DNA of 64,000 nucleotides from positions 222,537,622 to 222,601,621 of the forward strand of contig NC_053039.3 of NCBI RefSeq assembly GCF_002575655.3. Reading direction: 5' to 3'. The position numbers and the translations under genes are program-made. Positions 23,853 to 32,851 of the stretch are shown here, in pieces. Source of the DNA: Aegilops tauschii subsp. strangulata. Lineage: Eukaryota > Streptophyta > Magnoliopsida > Poales > Poaceae. How positions within the stretch are numbered: the first letter of the stretch is position 1; each line of letters begins with the position of its first letter. The notes under the pieces are model-generated. The model saw only the letters and a program-made list of their open reading frames with translations. It searched no databases and was not told where the DNA came from.

Positions 23853-24440
23853 CTTCTACTTAACCTAAACCTAAACTAAAAACCTAAACTAATTAAAACT
23901 AAACTATTTAAACTAATTAAACCTAAACTAATTAAACTAAATAACCTAAACTAATTAATTCTAAACTGAAAAAACATAAACTAAAAAACCTTATCTAAAC
24001 AGAAAAAAAAAACAGAAGAAAAAAATGGGAGGGGCTCACTGTGGGGGGCGGCGACGGGTCGGGGAGGGGCCGGCGACGGGGGGCCGGGGCGGGGCGGTGG
24101 AGGAGGCGGGGCGGCGGGGGCCCTGCCGGTGGGGGGCCGGGGCGGGGCGGTGGAGGAGGCGGGGCGGCGGGGGCCCAGGCGGCGGGGGGCCGGGGCGGCG
24201 GGGGGCCGGGGCGGGGCGGTGGAGGAGGCGACGGGGGGCGCGGGACAGCGGGGGGCCGGGGCGGCGGTGGGGCGCGGGGCGGCAGGGGGACGGGGCGGTG
24301 GGGCGGCGGGGGGGACGGGGCGGTGGGGCGGCGGGGAGCTGGGGCGGCGGGGCGACGGGGCGGCGGGCGGCGGCGGCGGCGGCGGCGGGGTGGGAGGAGA
24401 AGGGCGAGGACGAAGTGAGTAACGGGCGGGGGGGTACCGG
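23853..24440. repeat. AACTAAACCTAA AT-rich tract and GGGGCCGGGGCGG tract
   Basis: 23853-24000 is AT-rich with drifting CTAAACTAATTAAA words. 24025-24430 is extremely GC-rich and built from GGGGGCCGGGGCGG and GGTGGAGGAGGCGG units in tandem. Long Gly/Arg-rich frames are repeat artefacts. This lies inside CACTA2, upstream of its transposase genes. Confidence 0.75.
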
Positions 24441-24454
24441 CCGTTAGTCAAGTG

Positions 24455-24735
24455 CTCTCTTTGCCGTCAGCCAGCCTTTGCCGTCCGCCTTTTTGCCTCT
24501 TTGCCGTCTGCTAGCGGACGGCAAAGAGGTGGGCCGTTAAGATTTTTTCAAACGAGCGGGGGGTGGGGGCCACCACACTCTTTGCCGTCTGCCAGCGGAC
24601 GGCAAAGATTCTTTGCCGTCTGCTGGCAGACGACAAAGAGCTGGCTGATGGCAAAGAGCTTCTTTGCCGTCAGCCTTTTCTTTGCCGTCTGCCTATGTGT
24701 AGCTGATGGCAAAGAGCTGGCAGATGGAAAATTAG
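24455..24735. repeat. CACTA2 right subterminal repeats
   Basis: Copies of CTTTGCCGTCTGCC and GGACGGCAAAG in both orientations, the counterpart of 14523-15020 at the other end of CACTA2. The most terminal copies are more diverged (GCTGATGGCAAAGAGCTGGC). Confidence 0.8.
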
Positions 24736-24976
24736 CTGATTCCAGTAGTGCTTGGACAATACAGTCTCCCTTCCTTTCCTTATTCAACCCAGACATGGAT
24801 TAGTCTGCATGAATTAGGGTTTCCTTTAATAGTGCAAATTAAGGTTTTCGTCTGCGTGACCAGTAGAGCAGAGGATAGCAAATTGGGAAGATGGTGGAGT
24901 GGAAAAAGATCCACATGCAGCGACATGGCAGATGGGGCAATAGAACAAGGGTATGGTTCGAAAAGAGGTAGCATAC

Positions 24977-25059
24977 CTGAGGGTCGGCGGGAAGTGACTT
25001 CGCTCGTGGTCATCGTCCTCCGCACGCACTACGGCAGCGAGCTTGGGGACGGAGGCCAT
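24977..25059 (-). pseudogene. Possible first exon of a minus-strand gene
   Basis: ATG at 25059 opens MASVPKLAAVVRAEDDDHER and runs 28 residues to a good donor CTCAG|GTATGC at 24977. No partner exon is recognised to the left, where CACTA2 has inserted (24750). If real, CACTA2 sits in or beyond its first intron. No family was recognised, and a chance match is possible. Confidence 0.3.
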
Positions 25060-25711
25060 CCCGCGCGGGCGCTAGGTCTGAGAGGACGGCCTTGTCGTCC
25101 GTGCGTGACCTCGCTCGCCGACGACGAGTGCGTCAACGCTGCACGTCCTTTTCTTCCCCGGCGGATCTGCGACCACCAGTGAGGAGGGAGAGAGAGGCCG
25201 TCTTTTTTAGATCTGGAGAGAGGGTGATAGTGTGAGAAGCAAGTGGGCAGCCCTTAGCAAGAAAGCTCTGAAGCTCCAGCCTGTATATCTTTTTTATACT
25301 ACTAGTACTAGAGGTGGAGTAGTGGTAGAGTAGTTTATATTTTCTCTGCAAACAGTACCAGTTAGTCGTGCTTCAAAACTGAACGGCACGCCATTAAATA
25401 AATAAATTAGAGAAATAATACGGCACTTCGGGCCAACGCGGCCAGATCGCATTTTGCACGAGAAATTACACACCATGTTTCCTTGACACGTGGTCCCATT
25501 CCAACATGTCAGTGAGACGACGGTGAGTCCTTTTGTACAATTTCCTAAAGGACGTGTAGGCCGCGGCGCCTCTTCGTGTACCGTGGCAAACTGGCAACCG
25601 TCCACCGAGTCTTCGCCTTTCCCTCTCAATTTGGAACTTCTTTCGCATGCTCTTCCTCCCTCCTCCATTTGCCTTCACCCTTCCTTCTGCCATTGTTCGA
25701 TCGTCTTCTCC

Positions 25712-27118
25712 ATGGAGGGAACAAGCCGGAAACGACCCCGTTATTCTTTCCCTGATCTGAAAGATGACGTGGTGGGGGAACTCATTGATCGGTGCGACAT
25801 TATCACCTCGGCTAGCATGGCAGGTTCGTTCAAGAACATTCTCGACTCAACTAATAACATCATTACAAGGAACCCAAGGGTCCAGGAGCAGTTTGATCTC
25901 CCTTATCTTCTTCGCTATAAGCCTGTTCGCATGGGCGCAGACGACGGAGGCCTCGCCTTGTGCAAGTTGATGCCGCTTGATAATGATACGTGTGATGTCA
26001 AGATGCCATCGCTTAAGGGTAAGGCCTGGGCTGGCGCAAATGGAGATTGGGTTGTTTATATTGGGTACAATTGCGAGTGGGAACTTGTGAATGTGTACAC
26101 TCGTCAGCGGATTCCACTTCCAAAAATCTCAGAGTGCCCTGAGGTTGAGCACACAGATGATCTATGTACGTTCAAATACGATCATGGTGGCTGTCGTCTA
26201 CGGAAGATAGCAATTTGTCGAGTTCCCAACCGCTCTTGGAATTACGAGAACTATGAAGTTGTTGCTATATTCGACAAGCTTGTTGCCGTCGTTACTGATT
26301 CCACGGTTTTTCCATGGATATTCCTCAAAAATCAATTTCTGTACACAGATGATGAGTAATATGATGCAATTAAATATGAGGATCTTGTGTTTGCTTCCAC
26401 CACTCGTGGCATTGTTTTTGCATGGGATCCTCGTTGTTTCGGTATGTTTGTCTTCCACCGTAATTATAATTGTTTCATCCACATGCATGCGGGTTAGCAA
26501 GTTTCCCTTTACTAATTAACCTTCTTCTTGTGTTTCCAAGGTCCTGTGAACATTCCACCACCTATACTTGAAAAAATTTATAACCAAGGGGGAGATGACG
26601 ATGGTGATGATCACGATCATGAGGACGAGCAGGACTTATATACTCAGTGGCGGCTGGCAACTAATTCCGATGGATCACCTCTTCTTGTCTGTATACAGTG
26701 CACTGAGATTGTTACTAGTGAGGGAGAACGTGTTGTCTCCCATGGTTGCCCTCTCTGGACCTATTCCAACACCCGTTGCAGGTTATTCGGGATGGATACT
26801 GGTGTGCTAGGGCCAACACCTTCTCCCTGGTACAGTATTGATAGTCTTGGAGCAAACTCGCTCTTCCTTGGACCAAACTATCCAATGATGCTTAAAGGTG
26901 ATCCAGCTGCTGTTGACACAATGTTACTACCATTTATGAGGAGCAACTATATCTATACCTCGGACATTGCGGTGGTTCCCTACCCTGCTCCTGATATATG
27001 CCGCTTCAGCCTGGATGATCAGTCCTGCGTTGCTCTCGATATTGACAATAGCTGGCCCTTCCCAGAGCACCTATGGTTCAAAGCAAGCGTTTCCAACGCC
27101 AAGGATTGGTTGAGTTGA
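25712..27118 (+). pseudogene. DUF295/F-box-like gene, copy 1, premature stop
   Basis: Start ATG 25712 (MEGTSRKRPRYSFPDLKDDV). The N-terminal 50 residues resemble a degenerate F-box. The central GYNCEWELVNVYTRQRIPLP matches the DUF295 family pattern, in which a conserved Asn/Pro block describes a Kelch-like repeat. Exon 1 would run to 26441 (donor GGTATG), but TAA at 26357-26359 replaces the TGT codon of copy 2 and truncates the product at 215 residues. Exon 2 (26541-27118, acceptor TTCCAAG) still reads through with an Asp-rich stretch and NSLFLGPNYPMML, a DUF295-like C-terminal block. DUF295 proteins are often F-box subunits of SCF ligases in grasses. Confidence 0.75.
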
Positions 27119-27479
27119 AGTTCATTTCATTGCTTGTTATTAGTTGTGTGATGAAAACTTCAGTATTTACTAGAATGTTTTGTTGGAAATAATCCTCGGG
27201 CCAACGCGGCCAGATCGCATTTTGCACGAGAAATTACACACCATGTTTCGTTGACATGTGGTCCCGTTCCAACATGTTTGTGAGACGACGGCGAGTCCTT
27301 TTGTACAATTTCCGAAAGGACGTGTAGGCCGGGGCGCCTCTTCGTGTACCATGGCAAACTGGCAACCGTCCACCGACTCTTCGCCTTTCCCTCTTGATTT
27401 GGAACTGCTGTCGTACGCTCTTCCTCCCTCCTCCATTTGCCTTCACCCTTCCTTCTGCCGTTGTTCGATCGTCTTCTCC

Positions 27480-28886
27480 ATGGAGGGAACAAGCCAGAAA
27501 CGACCCCGTTATTCTTGCCCCGATCTGAAAGATGACGTGGTGGGGGAACTCATTGATCGGTGCGACGTCATCACCTTGGCTAGCATGGCAGGTTCGTTCA
27601 AGAACATTCTCGACTCAACTAATAACATCATTACAAGGAACCCAAGGGTCCAGGACCGGTTTGATCTCCCCTATCTTCTTCATCGTGACCCTGCTGACTG
27701 GCGCAGGGATGAGGGAAGCCTCGCCTTTTGCAAGTTGATGCCGCTTGATAATGATACGTATGATGTTAAGATGCCATCGCTTGAGGGCAAGGCTTGGGCA
27801 GGCGCAAATGGAGATTTGGTTGTTTATATTGGGTACAATTGCGAGTGGGAACTTGTGAATGTGTACACTCGTCAGCGGATTCCACTTCCAAAAATCTCCG
27901 AGTGCCCTGAGGTTGAGCACACAGATGATCTACGTACGTTCAAATATGATCATGGTGACTGTCGTCTACGGAAGATAGCAATTTGTCGAGTTCCCAACCG
28001 CTCTTGGAATTACAAGAACTATCAAGTTGTTGCTCTCTTCGACAAGTTTGTTGCCATCCTTTGTGGTTCGACTGGATGGATATTGCTCAAAAATCGATTT
28101 CTATACACGGATGTGTACTGTGATGCAATTGAATACGAGGGTCTTGTGTTTCCTGCCACCACTCGTGGCACTGTTTTTGCATGGGATCCTCATAGTTTAT
28201 GTACGTTTGTCTTCCACCGTAATTATAATTGTTTCATCCACATGCATGCGAGTTAGCAAGTTTCCCTTCTCTACTAATTAACCTTCTTCTTATGTTTCCA
28301 AGGTCCCGTGAACATTCCACCACCTATACTTGAAAAAATTTATAACCAAGGGGGAGATGACGATGGTGATGATCACGAGCATGAGGACGAGCAGGGCCCA
28401 TATGCTCACTGGCGGCTGGCAAGTAATTCCAATGGATCACCGCTTCTTGTCTGTATACAACCCACTGCTGATGTTACTACTGAGGGAGCAGGTGTTGTCT
28501 CCCATGGTCGCACTCTCCGGACCTATTCCAACACCCGTTGCATGGTATTCATGATGGATACTAGTGTGCTAGCGCCAACACCTTCTCCCTGGTACAATAT
28601 TGATAGTCTTGGAGCAAACTTGCTCTTCCTTGGACAAAACTATCCAATGATGGTGAAAGGTGATCCAACTGTTGTTGACACAACGTTACTACCATTTATG
28701 AGAAGCTACTATATCTATACGTCGTACATTGCGGTGGTTCCCTACCCTGGTCGTAATATAGTAGGCCGCTTCAGCCTGGATGATCAGTCTTGCATTGGTC
28801 TCGAGATTGACAGTAGCTGGCCCTTCCCAGAGAATCACTTGTGGTTCAAAGCAAGCGTTTCCAACGCCGAGGATTGGTTGAGTTGA
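27480..28886 (+). CDS. DUF295/F-box-like gene, copy 2, intact
   Basis: ATG 27480 (MEGTSQKRPRYSCPDLKDDV). Exon 1 is 27480-28200, donor GTACGT at 28201, acceptor CCAAG ending 28302, exon 2 28303-28886; the joined frame is 434 residues. It has an F-box-like N-terminus (DLKDDVVGELIDRCDVITLA), a DUF295 centre (GYNCEWELVNVYTRQRIPLP), an acidic run GGDDDGDDHEHEDEQG just after the splice site, and the LLFLGQNYPMM block near the C-terminus. The codon split over the intron gives Cys. Upstream GTG-led extensions of the frame are unlikely starts. The protein may be an SCF adaptor, but no substrate can be inferred. It is probably CACTA1 cargo. Confidence 0.78.
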
Positions 28887-28935
28887 AGTTCATTTCATTG
28901 CTTGTTATTTGTTGTGTGATGAAAACTTTAGTATT

Positions 28936-29264
28936 TATAATGTATCCTCGTTGTCGTTGTGGGTTGATGACCTGTTGTATGTAATAAAATGATATGCCTG
29001 TGATAAACTTACTAAATTTATGAATGGCTTTCGAGTCGCTTCTCTGAGTGGGTGATGCGACGAGGCAAAAAAATATTTTCCGAATACATAATTGTACGTG
29101 CATTGCAACAGGTTATCGGATGAGGCCAATCAACAATAGTACACTATTTGTACTAGCTTCACATGCTGCACTATCTCTACGTCTACGTACGTAATACAAC
29201 AAGTTTTAAACTTGAGACCAGCCACCCATCCTCACAAAGAACACTTTTTAACCTAGCACAGACT
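28936..29264. other. Spacer without recognised genes
   Basis: 3' flank of the second DUF295-type copy. AT-rich, with no coding block and no repeat recognised. Confidence 0.5.
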
Positions 29265-29590
29265 CCAGAAAGTTTGGCCACGGTGTGAGGTGGGCCATAT
29301 GTTAATGTGTTCGCTGTACGTAACCAGCACCTCGAATCCTCGATACTACTACTATAAGTAGTAGGAGTAGTAGGGTGGCATGGGCCAGAACAAGCATTCA
29401 CGTCTAGGAGTATAGCACACGCCACCAGCACGACTTCCATCTAACACCATATTTCTTGGAGTCCGTGCTACAACAATCTCTTCAACCTCGTCGTTTCTCT
29501 AACTCAGCCATCGCGCGGCGGGCGAGGTGGGGGTTTGCCGATAGTTGGTTTCCTCAACTGCGGTCCCACTTGTAAGGCCAACTCCAACGC
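29265..29590 (+). repeat. Duplicated promoter-like segment, copy 1
   Basis: Shares with 30480-30745 a string of blocks in the same order: CCAGCACCTCGA, a TATA-like stretch (TACTATAAGTAGTAG), GGTGGCAT.GGCC, TTTCTTGGAGTCCGTGCTAC and TCAGCCATCGCGCGG.GGGCG, then CAACTGCGGTCCCACTTGTAA. It looks like promoter plus 5' leader, but no protein frame follows. Copy 1 is interrupted after 29580 by sequence not shared with copy 2. Confidence 0.55.
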
Positions 29591-30479
29591 ATGACCCCAA
29601 ATGGACCTCCGTTTTGCCCGGATTCTGTCTGTTTGGGTAGGGCAATGGGGTCGTGTCCGGGCCATTTCTCGGATGCGGTGGCCGTGCGCCGAACGTGCAG
29701 ACGCATCCCGGCCGCGTACATTTTTCTTTGCAAACACATATCTTTTTTCATCATTGTTTTTTTGGTACATGGAAATACATCACCAAAATTTTGACTAGAA
29801 AAACAAGAACCACAAGAATACATTTTAGAAGATATCCAACTTCCATAACTGCTCCTGTAAGTTGGATTAGTGCCTTCTTGATGCATTCATTGTTGATCTG
29901 TAGAGGCTCGATCCTGCGTGCTTCTTTCTTCTTCGAGTGTAAAGAAGTAGACGTGTCTAGCCTCTATTCTATCAACAAGTGCACTAGTCTCATCTCTAGC
30001 TTCTATGCTAGCTAAAAGTGCTAGAACATCTACTAAATTGCGCTCTATCAATATATTGTTGTACTCTTCTTCCCAATACCAAAACTTGCATCCATTCTAC
30101 ACAATAAAACTTTAAGTTAGCACAACTAGTCTAATCCAAGAGCACAACCAAAGATTTGGTCGAGTTCTTCCTCCTTTTGCCGACACGTGGGACATCCAGC
30201 ATCCAGGTCGTGTCATGCAAGAAAATAGAGTGGTAGTTGAAGCCACCTAATGTGCTTCTTGGGTTAAACTGAAAATAGAATCTTACTACTCTTGAGTAAC
30301 TCCAAAAGCGGCCACCGAAGATCTTTATTGGATTTGTTTTTCATCACCAGCACGTCGAGGTGAAAGATGTGCAGGTTCAGTGGGTCCTCTTGCGTTTTCA
30401 CTGACATGTGGGACCGCATATGAGAAAATAGACGATGGGCTCCGCGCGTCTGCTGGCTGGCTGAGAAGAGAGATAGAGG
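29591..30479. other. Spacer between duplicated promoter-like segments
   Basis: No conserved gene. The first 100 bp (CCAACTCCAACGCATGACCC onward) resembles the edge of a dispersed grass repeat, but I could not find a matching far end. Confidence 0.4.
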
Positions 30480-30745
30480 AGGGCTGAGCACGGACTCCAG
30501 GAAATTTGTTCTACCTAACCAGCACCTCGATATAGTGGGGTGGCATTGGCCATAACTAGCATTCATGTCTAGCAGTACGGCACACACCACCCACACGAGT
30601 CCCATTCGACACCAATTTTCTTGGAGTCCGTGCTACAGCCATCTCTTCTCCCTCCTGTTTTCTCAGCCATCGCGCGGTGGGCGAGGTGGGGGTTTGCTGA
30701 TAGTCGGTTTGCTCAACTGCGGTCCCACTTGTAAGTGAAAATGCA
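30480..30745 (+). repeat. Duplicated promoter-like segment, copy 2
   Basis: Partner of 29265-29590, sharing CCAGCACCTCGATATAGTGG, TTTCTTGGAGTCCGTGCTAC and GCTCAACTGCGGTCCCACTT in the same order and orientation. Like copy 1 it leads into no recognised protein frame. Confidence 0.55.
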
Positions 30746-31061
30746 ACACAGCACGCATTCCCCCTTGAGCGGCGTGCCGGACCAACCGTGTGGGGGTGCG
30801 ACGTGAACACGGCACACTTTTCCTTTTGAACTTGTAACTTGTAAAATTTGGTTCTGCTCCATGGCGCGACCGATAGATAGAAATAACGATTTTCCCTAGA
30901 GTAATGAGAAGTTTGGTTCTGGCGCGGTTCATGCATGGAGTACGTAGGAAAATTATGAAGTTGATGCGAAAGGTAAGATAATTACTAGTAGTACCATATA
31001 CTACTACATGGATTCGACAGAAAGATAAAGATACATACGGATCCATCAACATCCTCACGCC

Positions 31062-31631
31062 CTAGTGCACCGGGTCACCAACCGACGTGTGAGGAGCAGC
31101 GGCGTTGGCGGCAAGCTCAACGTGCTTCTGAACAATGCCGTCCAAGGTTGCCCTGTGGTCCAGGAAGGCTAGCGTCCTATCGTCCTCCTCTTGCATGTAG
31201 TAGTCCTTGTGGACGATTTGCGAGTAGACGTGGGTGATTATGTTGATGGTGTCTTGCTGCGCCAGGCGCTGCGCGGCGAGCGCAACCTCAAGGTGGACAT
31301 TCTCCGGCACGACGGCGGGCAGTCGCAGGGCCACCAGTGCGTCGAAGAGGTTGTCACCATAGAGGCCGTTGAGGGTGGCAGGCATCACATAGCCTGGGCG
31401 CGTAGGCTAGAGGCGTACGTTAAGGTTGTCCGCGAGCTTCTTGACGTCGGTGAACTTGTCGAGGAAGTCGACGAGGACCTCGTCGAACAAGGAGCCTAAG
31501 TTGTTGTCCAAGCGGCCCCTCGCCCTGGCGGCCTCAAGCACTACCTAGAGACGTTCCTCAGTGCCGGGCCGCAGGCCGGCGTCGTGGACCATCTGGCACA
31601 GCCGGCTGATGCTCGCGCTCATCGCCACCAT
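31062..31631 (-). pseudogene. Unrecognised 189-codon gene with two in-frame TAG codons
   Basis: ATG at 31631 starts MVAMSASISRLCQMVHDAGL. The same frame stays protein-like to the stop at 31062, but TAG occurs at 31545-31547 and 31407-31409, each directly after Arg-Leu. Blocks such as LDNNLGSLFDEVLVDFLDKF, NGLYGDNLFDALVALRLPAV and TINIITHVYSQIVHKDYYMQ look like genuine helical protein, and the frame is unshifted over 570 bp. I do not recognise the family. The simplest view is a recent pseudogene with two point nonsense mutations. Confidence 0.6.
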
Positions 31632-31796
31632 GGGTCTAGCTTCTAGTCAACTGATCTTGCGATTGGAGTGATCACTCTTGCCCTTGGGTGCGTAGGTGCG
31701 TAGGATTTCGTAGATTGGACTGGCGGAAGCCTTTATATGAGAAGTGCAGATTGCGTTGAATTCACGTGCGTGTTGGCCATCTACTCCTCGCCCCTC

Positions 31797-31880
31797 TACT
31801 GCACCTGCCTTTGGCTGTATGACAGGTTGGCCACCCACCCGTTGGGCCCACGTGTCATACACCCAAAGGCAGGTGCAGTA
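31797..31880. repeat. 84-bp hairpin (tiny MITE or small-RNA-like foldback)
   Basis: Left arm TACTGCACCTGCCTTTGG (31797 on) and right arm CCAAAGGCAGGTGCAGTA (to 31880) pair over 28 bp with one mismatch, separated by a loop of about 28 bp. It lies about 165 bp upstream of the minus-strand pseudogene start. TA at each end could be part of a Harbinger- or Stowaway-like terminus. Confidence 0.75.
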
Positions 31881-32851
31881 AGTCAATGAAGCTGCGTCCC
31901 CCTCCGTGCCCGTGCATGCTTTCAATGACTTGAGACTACCAAACATCACATGCAGTGGTTAGTTCATTGCATGTAATCCTATTAAGTAGCAAAAACGCAT
32001 TAAGTTATCTCGCCGATAGGAATAAAACAATACACCATTTATTTATTTACAGAGGGAGTAGTACAATTTTTGTGACATGCATTACTAGATATTGCTAGTC
32101 AAATACGAAATCCAGATGGATGTGGTAGTACTACTAAATCCAGATGGTGGTGCTAGTACTAGTAGTAGTAGTACTACCAATGTAGTAGCACTGTACTACC
32201 CGTTGGTCAAATTATTACGTGCTGCTCCTCACATTGAAGTGACAAGACCCTACGCCGGAGATGACACCTGAGTATGGGCGCCGTGTTCGGCATACCATAG
32301 TCAGCCTCACCGTCTGCAGTCACTATCATCATGGCTGTAGACCTAGCCTGCTTACAACTAGCTGTGTTCGACATAATTTCCCGTGCGTAGATGCCCGTGC
32401 ATTGCACGGAACACCAATATTGGGGGGTGGACGGCGCCGGCAGCGGCCATCGCACCAGATTTTTCCATGGCCTTCTAGATGTGGTGGGGAGGAGATATGG
32501 CTCATTGTGAGAGACAAGGAGTTGTTTGTAAATAGGGAACAAGTGCGAGCATCTTTTTGCAAAACTGGAGAAGTTTGGTTTGTATGCGTCAGATCTAGAT
32601 CCGACGGCTATTGGTGAAAGATGGCAGGCACACCATCATCACCAACTCAGGACCTATTTGATTCGCGGGATTTTGAAAACACAGGAATAGGACACGGCAA
32701 TATTACAAGTTTCAAACTGATATTACAAATGTTAGGAGTAATGTTGCGCCTACGAAGAGGGAATTACTAGGAAGTTTACGTAAGAACTTTCGTTACTTTA
32801 GGTGGATGCAGCATTATCGTACAAACTAAAATCCACCGCCCTTACAAGTCA
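31881..32851. other. 1 kb without recognised genes
   Basis: AT-rich, with a small AGT trinucleotide tract near 32155-32185 that can fold back on itself. No conserved coding block was seen. Confidence 0.5.

Larger units (their letters stand above)
14511..24750 (-). mobile_element. CACTA2: 10.2 kb CACTA transposon with TNP2 and TNPA
   Basis: The left terminus is CACTACAGGAAACAGCTA and the reverse complement of the right terminus is CACTACTGGAATCAGCTA, matching at 16 of 18 positions. CTT precedes 14511 and follows 24750, the expected 3-bp duplication. Subterminal arrays of CTTTGCCGTCTGCC and its complement GGACGGCAAAG are dense at 14523-15020 and 24455-24735. Both transposase-type genes read on the minus strand. 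TNP2 has a frameshift and TNPA a frameshift and a stop, so the copy is probably no longer autonomous. It lies inside CACTA1. Confidence 0.93.
25428..28935 (+). repeat. 1768-bp tandem gene duplication
   Basis: Unit 1 is 25428-27195 and unit 2 is 27196-about 28935. Both begin CGGGCCAACGCGGCCAGATC and end in GTTGAAGTTCATTTCATTGC plus a tail. From the unit start to the ATG the spacing is identical in both (the offset stays at 1768), so few indels have accumulated. Each unit contains promoter, exon 1, a short intron and exon 2 of one DUF295-type gene. Confidence 0.9.

Noticed and set aside
22909..23868. Long Gly/Arg/Ser-rich and poly-Ser, poly-Leu and poly-Phe frames
   Set aside because: They are by-products of GGGGTC and TTC/TCC simple repeats; all three frames are open and none shows domain-like sequence.
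24025..24451. Gly-rich plus-strand and Pro-rich minus-strand frames
   Set aside because: Pure GC-rich tandem repeat with no codon bias.
27258..27479. Longer N-terminus for the intact DUF295 gene from an upstream GTG
   Set aside because: Not an ATG, and a MEGTSQKRP start at 27480 fits family length; upstream similarity between copies reflects duplicated promoter DNA.
29591..29720. A MITE starting CCAACTCCAACGCATGACCC
   Set aside because: I could not find an inverted partner or target duplication in the following 700 bp.
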